Of a stretch of 64,000 nt of DNA, positions 37,001 through 49,070 are shown piece by piece (the first letter of the stretch is position 1; each line of letters opens with the position of its first letter). The stretch comes from Sphagnum compactum. Taxonomy: Eukaryota > Bryophyta > Sphagnopsida > Sphagnales. Made by a program: the position numbers and the translations under genes. The stretch is from positions 19,654,001-19,718,000 of the forward strand of contig OZ234494.1 in NCBI GenBank assembly GCA_965153455.1. Direction: 5' to 3'. Below the pieces are notes generated by a model, which searched no databases, was not told where the DNA came from, and saw nothing but the letters and a program-made list of their open reading frames with translations.

Positions 37001-37269
37001 AAATTTGTAAAGTCCATTTTGATATTTAAATTGTTTTCCAAGGCCCATATTTTTAGAGGTTTTTAAAAAATGTTTAAATTATGGTGGTATGAACTTGGAA
37101 ATGGGAAAAAAAAAACTTTAACATCATTTTAAAAAAAATTTGGGTGAGTTTATATTGTTTTTATCATGACATTTCAACATCTTGGAATTCAATGTCAACC
37201 TTAGTATCAGTTGAATTTTTTGTTGTTGTTTCTTCTTGCCCTCATCTTTTCTGATCATGACCATGTGTT
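34013..37269. other. Intergenic region with small repeats and a possible CACTA terminus
   Basis: A ~50-bp block starting AAGGTGCCCCTTAGTTT is present twice (34377 and 34450; 73-bp period). CACTAGAAGAAAAACATG at 35069 is followed by TTAGTCGC/GCGACTAAAA words, the look of a CACTA element end, but no opposite end was seen. At 35478-35650 lies a TAGG/CCTA-rich tract. Words such as AAATGCAAAATCAAAATGAAA repeat irregularly at 36150-36540. No gene recognised. Confidence 0.5.
35478..35650. repeat. TAGG/CCTA tract with an internal foldback
   Basis: TAGGTAGG-type words in both orientations. ACCTACCTACTTA and its near complement TAAGTAGGTAGGT lie within ~40 bp of each other around 35555-35590 and can fold back. 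Confidence 0.7.
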
Positions 37270-38300
37270 ATATTAGCAAAATTTTCCAACTTTAACTGAA
37301 TCTATAATGTGTCAATGTCAAAATCCTTTCCATCAAGTAACATATTATAAATAATGCAACAACAAACTACCACATCAAGTAGAAAAAAGGATTCGCAAGT
37401 TAGATTTCAAAAATAATTCATTAAAAGTTTACTTCAAAATGCCAAAGGCATTTTTTATGACATTCCTACCTCAATATAGTTGTTTGTTAAAGAACACCTC
37501 AAGTGCTATATGGCGAACATTTCAAATTTGCTTGTGGAGAATCATGAACCATGGCAATAAAGGATACCATTTATCCCCAAGTATGTATGGTTTAATTTCC
37601 CTTTCCATACTAGGATTTAATCACAATAGCTCCGTATTCACAACCTTGTGGTACAAATTGGAAATTCCCAAGTTATGGGCATCATTCATCAAGCTAGGCA
37701 TCCCCACAAACACATCTTTGAACTGCCCCCAATGGTCAACCATAGTCTGCAAGTGCATGTTGAATGTTTTGGATTTGAAGGAATAATAATTTCTTGCAAA
37801 TGGACCATTGGGCTTTTGAATGTGTATATAAATGACGTCAATAGTGCCATGTATAGATGGCAAACCACAAATTTTTTTGAAACAAGCCACAAGTTCTACC
37901 CAATCTTCCCCTTTACGCCATTATATTTGATTTCTGCATGCGACATTGATTACAAATCAAATTCTTGCAACACCACATGGATTGTTGAATTGCCAATTGT
38001 TAACAATTCATTCATGTAAGTACACATCTCCGTGAGTTGTTTATAAAGTGAACAAGCAACATGGATTCCTATGGGAACAATAAACTAATAACCCATGTCT
38101 TTTTTTTGCATCAAATGCTTTAGCTTCATAATCAATGTCTTAAGAATCTCTACTAACCCTAAAATGTTTTATCCATCTAGAACCAATGTATTGGGTCATG
38201 AGGAACAAGGAACACCAAGTTATGCTTTAACCTAGTCATCGAAGTCTTTGTTAAACAACATATTATAGATGTAAGACAATCTGAAATGATGAAAAATCAC
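37270..38300 (-). pseudogene. PIF/Harbinger DDE transposase relic
   Basis: Minus-strand blocks: IHGTIDVIYIHIQKPNGP and ARNYYSFKSKTFNM (about 37760-37860), then VDHWGQFKDVFVGMP and SLMNDAHNLGISNLY (about 37640-37750), then KPYILGDKWYPLLPWFM (about 37550-37595), then NVIKNAFGILK (about 37430-37462), then MLLDGKDFDID. These are the DDE-type nuclease blocks of Harbinger transposases. An in-frame TGA sits at 37623-37621. The usual catalytic Glu in the VENAFG block reads Lys. A related fragment lies at 23698-24075. The N-terminal part toward 38300 is too decayed to define; element ends were not found. Confidence 0.85.
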
Positions 38301-38949
38301 ATAATTGATCTCGTTATAGAATTTTGGTTTAATAGTTTTTGGAGTTTGAATTGGAAGCTAGAAAATGGCATTGGATTCAATTTCATAACACAAAACTAAA
38401 GAATGTTGAGCTTGCAAAAGAACCTAGATGAAACACCTCACAACCAACTTTAATGTCTTCATTTTCAACAAATTGCAATTGGGAGAAAAATAGAAAAAAA
38501 CGGAATAAGGATTTAAACCTGGAATTTGGAAAAAGATAAATAAAAGTTGAAAAATAGTAGTGCACCTAAAATCAATTTTCAACAGCAGAATTGGAAGATG
38601 CAAAAAGACCAAATTGGAGAATAACAAGAACAAATCAAGATTGAAGTGGAATTGAAAACCTACAAAACCTACAACACATAAAACAACAATCTACTTAAGA
38701 ATTGCAACAAAAGAAAAAATCTGAAAAGATGAAAAATAGGATTGATAATGAAACTAAAGTAACAATGCAAAAAAATAGCCACTAACCAAAAAAAAAAAAA
38801 AAAAACATTAAACCCTAACTTTTTGGTTATCAATACTAAGGGCCTATCCCTACGTGTGAAGTAACCTTTAGTTTTGAATAAAAACCACAATTGAATCACC
38901 AAGGTTCCACCTAAGTAATTGTCTTAAAAACCATAATACTTTCACTTCA
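38301..38949. other. Intergenic region, no gene recognised
   Basis: A+T-rich sequence with short ORFs and an A run near 38788-38804. It may be part of the Harbinger element. Confidence 0.4.
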
Positions 38950-39064
38950 CATTACCTATGTATAATGGGTAGGTAACATAGGTAAGTAGGTAGGTCATGG
39001 AAGAGGTTACTATGTATGTAGGCAAGTAGGTAATGCACCTAAAGTCTAATAGGTATGTAGATAC
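38950..39064. repeat. TAGG-rich tract at the left edge of a hAT element
   Basis: Words GGGTAGGTAACATAGGTAAG, TAGGTAGG and GGCAAGTAGG. The hAT target duplication GTAGATAC (39057-39064) is the last word of the tract. Confidence 0.7.
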
Positions 39065-40334
39065 CAGTGTTGGCCAATTCTTAGGTTTTAGGGTTAACCT
39101 TTAGTTCCAATTCCTCAAGTTTTCAAACAATCGATTCTAGTTCGGTTCCAGTTCTTTTTTTAAAAGGGAACTAGTATCAGTTCTACTTTTGGTTTTTAAC
39201 TTTAAGTCCAATTCCAATTTTGGTTTTAGAACCTAGAAAAAAAATGGCAACGGTTCCAATTTCAGGTCCATAACTTCAAAGCAGTAGAGCTTGACCACAA
39301 GGAGCAACAGAGCATGACCATAAGGAGCAGCAAGACTTGACCACAAAAAGTAGCATAGTGTGACCACAAGGAAGAGTAGCAAAGCACGACCATGAAGAGC
39401 AGTAGAGCTTGACCACAAGGGGCGGTAGAGCGAGACCATAAGGAGCAACAAAACAATAGAACGCAACCATAAGGAGTAACAAAGCAATGAGAAAAACAAA
39501 AGCATGAGGAACATACTGTCAAAAATGAAGACCACCATCGTGCTATTGTGAAACCCCCCATTGCCATTGCCAAGCCCACCATCACCATTGCCACAAATTT
39601 GCAAACAACAAAAGGAAAAAAATCAGCTCAAGTTCTGCCATGAGGAGCAACAAAGCACAACCATGAGGAGAATTAGGCAGTAGAGCGTGACCACGAGCAA
39701 CAATAGAGATGAGCAAAAGCATGAACAATGGGAAGGATGAGGCTAAATCCACAACTAAACTTTTTTTTTCGCGAACTTCCTCTTGAGCTTTTCCTCCCAA
39801 GTTTTGATGCTTGAGTTTTGTTCAATCCTTGAACACACAACACTAAAGAAAAAAATCCCTCTTGAGCTTTGATGCTTAACTTTTCTTGAACACACGACAC
39901 AAAAAAAAAATCCCTCCTAAGCTTCTTTGTTGAACTTGAATGCTTAAGAAAAAAAGTCTTGCAAGCTTGAGTTTGCTTGCTTGACAGAAAATCCAAAGAA
40001 GAGGGAATGAAGCGAAATGAGAACCAAAACTCCGAAATCGGTAGATGCCCTAACCTAACCCTAAATAAAAAACCACCAGACTTTAAAAAAAATCCAATCT
40101 AGCTTCGGTTTTCTTTCCACTTGGAACTGACCCCCGGGTCAAGTTGCGGTCAAGTTCCGGTTCTACACACAGCTCAAACCGACCCTCCAGTTCCCTGCCG
40201 GTTCCATACCGACCTTGCTGGTTCTGGTTCCACTGGTTCCAGGGCCCGTATCTAGTTCCGGTTAGGTTATTTGGGGAACCGCATAAAGAACCGCCGGTTC
40301 CTATCCGCCCAAGCCGGTGCCCTGCCAACCACTG
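39065..40334. mobile_element. Non-autonomous hAT element with exact 8-bp target duplication
   Basis: The ends are CAGTGTTGGCC (39065) and CCAACCACTG (to 40334), hAT-type terminal inverted repeats. GTAGATAC flanks it exactly at 39057-39064 and 40335-40342. The 1270-bp interior has no transposase. It has a 23-bp minisatellite and, toward the right end, GC-rich sequence full of GGTTCC/GGAACC words. Confidence 0.9.
39297..39465. repeat. 23-bp minisatellite
   Basis: About seven units of the form GACCACAAGGAGCAACAGAGC(A/T)T. Unit lengths are 23 bp except one of 26. Partial units recur at 39641-39700. The period is not a multiple of three, so all three minus-strand frames are equally repetitive and long frames here are spurious. 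Confidence 0.85.
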
Positions 40335-40342
40335 GTAGATAC

Positions 40343-40740
40343 CAGTGTTGGGTGGGTATCTGATTTGGCTGGTTAGAAACACGGATTCGGATTCTGGTTC
40401 GTAAAAACCAATTTGGATTTGGGTCTGATTTCTGGAACTGGGAATTGAAACTCGAGTCTAAAACTGGATCCAGTTTCGGAATCCGAACCAAACCCGAACC
40501 TAATTCTGGAACCAAAAATTGGAACTGGGAATTGAAATCGAGTCTAAAACTGGATCCAGTTTTGGAATCCGAACCAAACCCGAACCTAATTCTGGAACCA
40601 AAAATTGGAACTGGGATTTTTGAAATGAAAAGTTCTGAGGAAAAAAAAAAAAAAGTCCAGAATCAAGTGTTAACCGGCAGTTAACCACCAGTTTCAGACC
40701 AGGTTACTCAGAACCGGAATTGGAACTGGGCGTGATTTTA
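40343..40740. mobile_element. Second hAT-type element, left end only
   Basis: Starts CAGTGTTGGGTGGGTATC directly after the GTAGATAC duplication of the previous element. It contains two ~87-bp tandem copies (40434-40520 and 40521-40606, nearly identical) sharing CTAAAACTGGATCCAGTTT and GAACCAAACCCGAACC. A matching right end was not found; a decayed candidate lies near 40770. Confidence 0.5.
40434..40606. repeat. 87-bp tandem duplication
   Basis: Units start GGAACTGGGAATTGAAA at 40434 and 40521; a third start at 40607 diverges after ten bases. The copies differ at only about two positions, so this duplication is much younger than the surrounding TE decay. Confidence 0.85.
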
Positions 40741-41944
40741 TTTCTTAAATTTAAAGAACCCAAACCAGAGATAGATGAAACATGTGGATGGTTAGTACAT
40801 AGTTACCCACTATGGTTAGGTAAGGGACATGACTAGAATGAGAAAGTGTTTCCTGTCCACATTCCATCCATCCATACTACATGGTGTGCCGCTTTTCCCT
40901 AATCATTAGAATTGATTATAATCTTTATTTTTTAAAATCAACAATTGAAGTTTTGGAAAGTTGTATCTCTTAGAGACTTGGAGCAATTTTTATTGGAAAG
41001 TTCTATCCCTTAGAACCTTGAAGGCAATGGCACTTGGGCCAACAACAACACAAAGGGCCCACTAGTATATATGGAATTACACCCCAAATTTGCAAGAACT
41101 TGATAATAATATCAACGAAATTATACTTGTATTTATTTATTATATCCTTAGAAGATGGTAAGTTAGCAAGGCTAGAAGAGATTTTTTAATATGAAAATTG
41201 TAGAGGCTTCAATTTTTTTAATTTAGGTGCCTTTAGTATAAGCCAAACCACTAGTGATTTAATAGGAGTGGACTTGAATATTCCCAAAGTACATTTTGTG
41301 AACTATAAGCATCACCCACCACACACGTCTGAACCTTTAACAAGAGAGCTAAGGAAAACTCCTTAAATTGCCTTTGCAAATAAGAGTCTTTTCACAAGAA
41401 GGTGACTACACCTTGTTAGTGGTTTACTTGTGGGTTGCATTAGGGTTTAGCTTTGAGATCTCTCATCAATATCCCCATTCATCTTAATGAAACTCTAGGG
41501 TAGTGTAGGGCGCGTGTGAGGTGGTGGGGGAATTGGGGTAGGAGAAGAGGGGCAAGGTTTTGAGTGGGTTACATCTATGTGGATTGGTGTTAAGGGGATC
41601 TCATATTCAATTTTACTTTTATTCAAAGACGATGACTAATATTAATCGGATCAAATTTAAGTGGACTTGTAATTTTTTTTATGTGGGAAGGTGGGATGTG
41701 GAATCTTGCTTGGAAAGAGGAGGGATGTTTGCAAGTATATTCTTCATCTTTTATGAGTGGGGAGGATTAAGAGGGTTCAACTAGGCATCCATATGATTAG
41801 ATGGAGTTTAAGCAAGATTGTATTTTTCAAGTTTTGAGGGTGTTAGTAGTTCCTAGGAATTTAGTTGTGACAATATTTTTGAATTCAATGAATTGAATGT
41901 GAATTGAAGGAGTGGGGCTAATCGGAAGTGGAAAGTAGGTGTGG
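40741..41944. other. Intergenic region, no gene recognised
   Basis: No convincing ORF. Its right part may be the 3' tail of the LINE relic that follows. Confidence 0.4.
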
Positions 41945-43140
41945 AGGTCATCTAGTAGGAGGATACTTGGATGTCATTTGGCAAGGCAAGAACATTTTAG
42001 GTGGGAACAAGAGCACGGAAGTAGCCAAAGGGGCACAAGGGGTTTTATTGGGAAATCAAAATCATTAATAAAACATAGATCCATTTAGTAATTTGGTTGG
42101 TGAGGGTTTTTAATGTGCCATAGGGCTTTGTGACAATGATCTATGTCTAAATCATGGAGTGTTGGATGTCCACAACAAGACAAGAGATGTGACCACACAT
42201 GCACATGGGTGTGAGGAGGCCCACAAAGCTTGCACATTGTGGATGGGAAAAAGGAGAGGCTAGAAGAAATGTTTCCAACAATTGCCCATGTATTGAGAAG
42301 TTCAAAAATGATATACTTGTGTTATTTGTGTTGCTAAGATCAATGGGTGGGTTCAAAAGTGATTGGATAGTGTTCTAAAACATGTTAAATTGTTGAGGCA
42401 TTTGTGGAGTGGGGGGTATTGCAAGGAAATCTCATGGATGATTTGGTTAATGTAAACAAAGGAAGCCTAAAAAATTTGGATGTAATTTTTCAATTTGTAG
42501 GTAGTAGAAGGTAGTACAAAAGGGGTGATATATTGTGTATGAGATTATCATCAAGTTGTTGGTGCAGTTATAAACATTTAGATTTGGCTAGATTGTTAGC
42601 CATGCCATTCCCTTGGATACCCATGTGAACTTTTACCTTACAAAGAGGTGAATTGGGTAGTCATGTTGTTGAATATATATTTTTAAAATTGTAGGTGGTG
42701 GTGATGTGATGAAGATGGGTGAATTGTTTTTCAAAATGCATCAAAAGTTTTTATAATTGTTGAGGAGATAAAGAGACTTAATACTATTTATAAATATGTA
42801 CATGGTTTGGTTGGTCATTAAGAAGGAGGTTGCTTGATGAAGGGCCATTAATTCAACTTGAAGAATATTTTGGCACCTGAGAGGTGGGATGATATTGGAT
42901 GGTTTGAGATTGGGAATAGACATTATATCCCACATGCGTGAAACTTTCAACTTCAATGATAGAGTTGTTTCTGTATATGTTTTGGTTGGCCAAAGGGTAT
43001 TTAATGGGAGGGGATGGAGCAAAGATGGGTATAAGAGGAGATAGAGGAGACGGGTAAAGTGGTTTGGGTGGAAAGACCAATTGTTTCCACTATTTGGACA
43101 AACACATTTGTGAATGGAATGTGTGTGATGTTGAAGGTTC
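41945..43140 (-). pseudogene. Second LINE relic: RNase H domain and C-terminal Cys/His region
   Basis: The minus strand reads ILQVELMALHQATSF (about 42830-42875), an INSIKSLYLLNN block like the (T)DS..SL of RNase H, and VHMGIQGNGMANNLA (about 42590-42635). Then follow a Cys/His-rich segment (CKLCGPPHTHVHVWSHLLSC, about 42155-42235), WHIKNPHQPNY and LVPLWLLPCSCSHLKCSCLA (about 41965-42030). This order (RNase H, then a CCHH-like motif and a short tail) fits the C-terminal half of a plant LINE polyprotein, a different lineage from the LINE at 450-2735. Several stops and frameshifts break it. The RT domain is not seen upstream. Confidence 0.7.
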
Positions 43141-43266
43141 ATAGGTTGGGATGGATATGGTAAATTTTTTTGGTAAAATTATAGATAACAATGATGATTT
43201 GATGAAGGATGGCAAGAAGGTGGGGAGTTGGTGGAAACAAACAAGGTGAAGGGGCAAACTTATTCT

Positions 43267-44034
43267 TGGTTACACCCACTAGGAATGTCACACCCCAAAT
43301 TTTTGAGACCCATTTAATTTCAGAATAATATAGAACTCATATAAAGAAAGCTTATCATTTCAAATTATTTATCAAAAGAACATTAATTCATGTAGAATTC
43401 AAAACTCTAATTAAATTTACAAAAAAATGTGCTTTGATGTGGAAAATGAATACATAAGGAAAAAGTTTTTAATATGTAACACAAGGGGATTTTTTTATTA
43501 GAAACACAAAAGGAGTTTATTTTTTGGGAATTTTTCTTGAATGTTAATTTTTTAAAATACTTCAATTGTCAACCTACTTCATATCTTTTATAAATAATTG
43601 GTTGAATCAATTTTCATTTAGTTATGAATTTTTGAAATCAAGATCGTGAAATTCTAAAGGGCCATTGACGTTAAAAACAGAAATGATAACTATTTTCACC
43701 TTTTATTATTCTAATGACTCGTTTGGATCATTCCCTTGTGCATGTACTAAATTTTTTTTAAAAAAATCTAATGTGTAAGTGTAAGGACATTTACAAGAAA
43801 GGAGTCAAAAATGGGTTAGGAACAAATAAAGAATGGTCTAAAAATCAAAATGCCGATGCATATCATAGATTTTGAGGTGTTCATTATTTTTCATGAGTGT
43901 GTGCATAGGTGGGAAAACATAGCCCACCTAGTCCAATTAAATAAACCAATGTATAAGTAAATGGAATTTTATTTCTTAAATTGGGTCCAACTTTTCCATG
44001 ATTTCAACAAGGTGGTTCTTATTGGGTCCACCTA
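43267..44034 (+). mobile_element. TIR element T1, copy A (no LTR insertion)
   Basis: About 768 bp, aligning with the reverse complement of 20854-22554 minus its LTR. Shared words include CATGTAGAATTCAAAACT, ATTTACAAAAAAA, TTATTTTTTGGGAATTTTTC, AAGGGCCATTGA and GTGTGTGCATAGGTGGG. The terminal repeats are more decayed than in copy B. It supplies the unfilled site for the solo LTR. Confidence 0.8.
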
Positions 44035-47000
44035 TATTTTCACCTGAAAGGCATTGGGCTTGGATCTATTTAAGTTAGAAGTAGGAAAGGAATGTTGCAC
44101 ATTTATTTTATTAAAATGTGTTATAGTGTGGAATGTAATATAAGGTTTAGATATCAATGTGTGGTTGAGAGAGAAAGTTTATGGTAGTGGTTCAATCTTT
44201 TCAATTTTGTTGATTGTCAATCCTACAATCCCTAATGGTACAATCCTTGGTTAATACTAGTTGTATAGTCCTTAAAATCCATATTTTTAATATTTATTTA
44301 TTATGCCAAACCTACCTACATCATATAGATACTTGAGTTAACAACATCAAACTAAGTTTTAAATTGATAATTCCAAAATTTTAAATACATTTGCCCCATC
44401 TAACTTATGCCCACATTGTAAGATGTGTCACCATTACATTCATTTTGGTCCATTCAACTATGGTATATGGAAAACAAATATAGGGTCTACATTGAAATTT
44501 TTAAACAATTTTGTGTTACAAAACATTAAATATAATAACTACTATCCTAGTGATTTATTTGTGCGCACTAAGAATTTCATTCCACAAAAAGTTGACAAAA
44601 TTGTTGAACAAAAGATGGTTGAATGTGCATTATAATGGTAATAATTTGGCCAAAAAAAAAATCATGCATTGTCGAAAATCCTCTTAAATATCCACTACAA
44701 GGACATTGAAATGGATTTTTTTGTTTATAATGGTTGTTCCTTGTTGGAAGCATCATTATGCATTTCCTGAACACATCATGCACACAGTATAGATTTGCAT
44801 AGTGATGCAAATTTGACATACATTCAATGTGCATACTATAATTAATCATTTGCTTGCATACACGAATATATACACAATGGCACAAATTTGGCCCACAATT
44901 TTGATTTTGATTTTGTATTTCATTTGTATGCATGCACTAATATCCCCACAATTATGGAAATCTAACACATAATCTCAAAATGCATCTTACAAAATCATTT
45001 GGTAAAATTACATGCATGTGGTGTTTCTAACATATCAAAAATTCATACACTAATTTGGCATGTGCCATTTTCCCAATTGTGAACTTGTCACTCAATTAAT
45101 TTCTCCTTCCAAAATGATTTTTGTAATTTAGTTGAATCTCCAATGACAAAGTATACTCAAAATTCAATACATCATGCACCTTAGGTCTAAAAATATATAA
45201 TTTCCTCCATTAAACCCTACTCATCAAAGGGTTTCCAACAATACTAATAGTGTAACCCAATTTCCTTATAAAATTTAATTTTGGTTTTATTAAAATTCAA
45301 TGACAATTTTGTTCAATATTCAATAACTCTTGCACAATAGGTCTAAACATTATGAAAACCACATCAATGTACCCCTCTCATCAAGATCTCTCCAACGGTA
45401 TCAAATGCATAATAGGGGGCATCATGTCTTGGGAGATTTCAATATAACAAACGAAATAAACACACAACCTTCCTTAATATACATATATATCATTTGTAAT
45501 TCCTTGACATACAACTTTTTTGTTATTTCATTATTTTCGTGTGTAGATTGTTGGTGCCCTTTTCTACATGAGAAAACCATGTTTAAAAAATGTAAAAACA
45601 TTGGTGGCATCAATTTCACGTGTGAGCAATGTTTGAAATTTGCAATGTCACAACAAGTACAAAGTTAAACTTCTTCCGTCGTTTGTTTTGAATCTAATAA
45701 AAGTGTGATTTAGCATATCTTTTATGTCCCCCTTTGATGAATTTCTCTATCAATATTTTAAAGTTCCATTATTTTAAAAAGTCATATTCTTCAAATGTAC
45801 CTATAATGGGATGTATCAAAACTTGGTGCTTTTATTAAAAACATATGAACCTAAATTTCTTAAGAACACAATAAAATTGTTTAATTCAAATTGCTTTGAT
45901 TTAGACTTTAATCTTGAAGCTATCGATTTTGATTTTCTTCTTTAACTTACCAAAATCCTTACTATCTTTAGTCCTTAGTTTTGTCTTTGTATCAATGAAG
46001 ATATTTTATTTCATGGGAAAGGAGAAGATTTTTCAAATTATGCATAGGTTGTTTGTATCATCATCTTTTAAATGCAATATGTTATGTTAGGCCAATTGAT
46101 CAAACTTGTGGTCTTTACTTTTTTTTAGCATCTATAATAAGCTTGCATTATTAAAAAGGGAGAAAAAAATAGTTTTCAAATTTATGAATGTATCAATTTT
46201 TGAAACCATATTATTTGCAAATCTAAGTAGTGGTTACAAAAAAATTGACTCCTAAAAGAGAAAATGGACTCCAATATAGATTTTGATGTTTTCAAACAAT
46301 TGTGATGATGAAAAAAAAAAGTATCATCATGATGCACAATTACCTTGGTGTGCTTAATCACCTCATCATTCAAGTTTACATTTGATGGATCAATATGAAT
46401 CCATAATCCTAAAACAATTCAAGGGCTAAATTATATTTTTCAGCATACATTTAATGGAATGGCTATTACACATCAATCACATGATATCATTGATGAAAAT
46501 GAAAGATAATTCCACATGTATAATTTTAGAACACATGTTTTATGCAAATCTAATTGTGAATGATTATTCCAATGAAAAAACATTCATGTCCAATGATGTT
46601 GCTTCAAACAAAAGTGTTAGAAGTTACTGTTGGGTCACATAATAACAAAATTGTTTTCAATATCATTGCATCCCTAACAAACCCCATAATGATCAAGTTA
46701 TCTTGGCCTATTTTTCAAAATTCACAAATGTATTATCACACACAAGCTCTCCATTTGGAAGGAATAGAATGCAAAACATTAGAACTTTATGCCACTCTCA
46801 CAAGCTCAATGTGTTCAATATCACAATCATATGAATTCACTTCACAAGCATATGTGTTCACTTGAAAATGAACATGCTAATGAACAAACACAAAACCCCA
46901 AGCACAAGGGAAGTCTTGGTATTATACATAAATCACAACGTTATAAGGTTTTATTTGTTAGAGCAAGGGCTTTCAAGCTTATTGTGAGGAAAGGAGACAA

Positions 47001-47303
47001 ATATTTTGTACATGTTCTTCCAACACAATACCTTGTGACATGACACCACTTGGAGACCCCTTTTCGATACCAAAACTACAAAGACATTTTGAAAAGGAAA
47101 GTGTTAACATTTTACTAAAGCATCCATTATATGATTTGCATGATCAACTTTTTAAAAAGTGCACAACCCCCATATTGGACCCATTTGTAACTTGTCACAA
47201 GATAAGCTTGTGGTATTTTGAGAGTACAATGATTACAAAGATGAGAATCTAAAGAAGGGGTTTGCTTAAAATTCTAAGTCTCTAAATGATACTCTAATCC
47301 TTA

Positions 47304-47343
<40 letters not shown>

Positions 47344-48840
47344 TTTTTCAAATGTGTTAATTATCATGCATTGACCCTAATACACTTAAATATTACATTA
47401 CTTCCTTTCAAAATATATTTATTTTCACCCTAGTCAAATAATTAGCAAATTCATATTCTTTCACATTTATTTATATTATTTGAGCAATGTAAAGCTTTTC
47501 TATAAAATTTTGAATGTTAGAGCAAAATATTTTATAACCATGAATAAAACCTTTTTCTAAGTGTGGAGGCACCTAGTGCTAGTAGGCATATGGTGCCTCC
47601 ACACCTAAAGATAGGTAGAAAGTGCGTTTGCATTTAAGAGGGTCACCACCTGTGTGATTTATTCATCCAAAATTGCCTCATGGTCTACGAGCATGTTAAA
47701 CTCACAATTCACATCATGCTTTACATTGGGTTAATGCTCATGAATGATGGTATTCTCAAATTCAAGGCTAGGTTTGGTGTAGGCTCCTTATTTAAGGACT
47801 ACTCACACCTAAGGCGATACCCCTACATTTAACTAAGTAGGTGCAATCCCTTAATTTTAAGGTTAGGCACACACTAATTAGCTTATTTTATTAGAAGCCT
47901 TTCGAATGATTAGTAAAGTTGATCGTGTATGAGTGAGCCATTCAAACCGATTTGGTAATATATATACACTACCATTGATTAGGATTAGAAACCAAAATTC
48001 AAAAGTATGGTCATGGTTTCAAGGGGTTTGTCAAATCTTGAGAAAATGCAAGAACTAGCACATTGCACCAATCGTTTTTTTAGTTCATGTGTTAATTGGA
48101 AATCACAATTCCAATGTAAATATGAACAACTTGCTACTTATTCAAGAAAGAACACAAGTAATGTGCCAAAACCTTGTCAGTAAATATGAGTAAAATATTC
48201 GATTAAAATTTTAAAAAACTATATGTAAAAGCTCCAATTTTTTAATTTTAAAAGCTCCTTGTAATTTGCATGCAACATGTACATAGTAGTTCACTAAGCT
48301 TGTCAACTCTTGAAAGCAATTCAAAGCATCCATTTGAAGAATCACATTGGCCACCGATTTTTTTCTTTCCACATAGGGACGGGCCTACGATGCTATTCTA
48401 ACGTTAAAGTGCCAGTTTATTGAAGTTAAAATCCCCAAAACAATTCAAGACTCCCCATTCTAACAATTTGATTGGCCATATAGACTTTTTTTAATTAAAA
48501 AAAAATCCTTAGGCACAAGTCTATGATGCTATTACGACATTTAAGTGTCAATTTACTGAAGTTAAGTTAAATCCTCAAAACAATTCAAAGGCTTCCTATT
48601 CTAACAATTTGATCAGCCATGAAAACTAATTTTTTAAAAATTCCTTAGGCACAAACCTATTCCATAAAACCCGTATATTTTTGTGTATATTTTCAACACT
48701 AGATAACCCTCGTTTGTATATCCATAGGGCTAAAAATAAAATCCATTTTGTTGAATACCATTTTTGTTGAAATCCATTTAAAAATTAGAATTAAATTAAA
48801 AAATTATACTCCCATTTAGTTTTGTTGTTGGGATTGAGCA
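44035..48840. other. Intergenic region, no gene recognised
   Basis: Short ORFs at 44423-44635 and 46454-47252 do not resemble proteins I know. An exact TA microsatellite occupies 47306-47341. Parts of 45120-45420 share words (CATCAATG or GATG, CACCCCTC) with 51850-52060, suggesting a dispersed repeat. Confidence 0.5.
47306..47341. repeat. (TA)n microsatellite
   Basis: Uninterrupted TA dinucleotides, about 18 units. Confidence 0.95.
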
Positions 48841-48859
48841 ACCAAGGAATCCGGTTATA

Positions 48860-48896
48860 TCCGGGTAAATAACATACCCGGACAACACCTGTCCGG
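48860..48896. promoter_or_regulatory. Two overlapping perfect hairpins upstream of the DUF3727 gene
   Basis: TCCGGGTA (48860-48867) pairs with TACCCGGA (48875-48882). CCGGACA (48878-48884) pairs with TGTCCGG (48890-48896). The two share CCGGA at 48878-48882, so as RNA or extruded DNA only one can form at a time. They lie ~175-210 bp before the ATG, in the likely promoter or far 5' UTR. Alternatively they may be clustered CCGG-type protein-binding sites. Confidence 0.45.
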
Positions 48897-48956
48897 TTGT
48901 ATGCCCGGGGCCAAAAGACTGCCCTCAAACTCTGAAGCTCTGTACATGTCGTGAGG

Positions 48957-48996
48957 GAGCGAGCGAGCGAGCGAGAGAGAGAGAGAGAGAGAGAGG
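48957..48996. repeat. (GAGC)n(GA)n microsatellite in the DUF3727 5' leader
   Basis: About four GAGC units run into about eleven GA units, ~75 bp before the start codon. GA/CT repeats are common in plant 5' UTRs and core promoters. Confidence 0.95.
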
Positions 48997-49070
48997 TCTG
49001 ACCACGAAGGATTTGCACAGACAGGGATCGAGACGACAGACAGGAAGACGGACAAGCTAGCTGTGTCTTC

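Noticed and set aside
39233-39800. Several long overlapping minus-strand frames rich in Leu, Ser and Cys
   Set aside because: They cross a 23-bp minisatellite within a non-autonomous hAT element; a period not divisible by three opens all frames equally.
46454-47252. Cluster of short plus-strand frames that might be a retrotransposon polyprotein
   Set aside because: No protease, RT, integrase or gag motif could be read in any frame.
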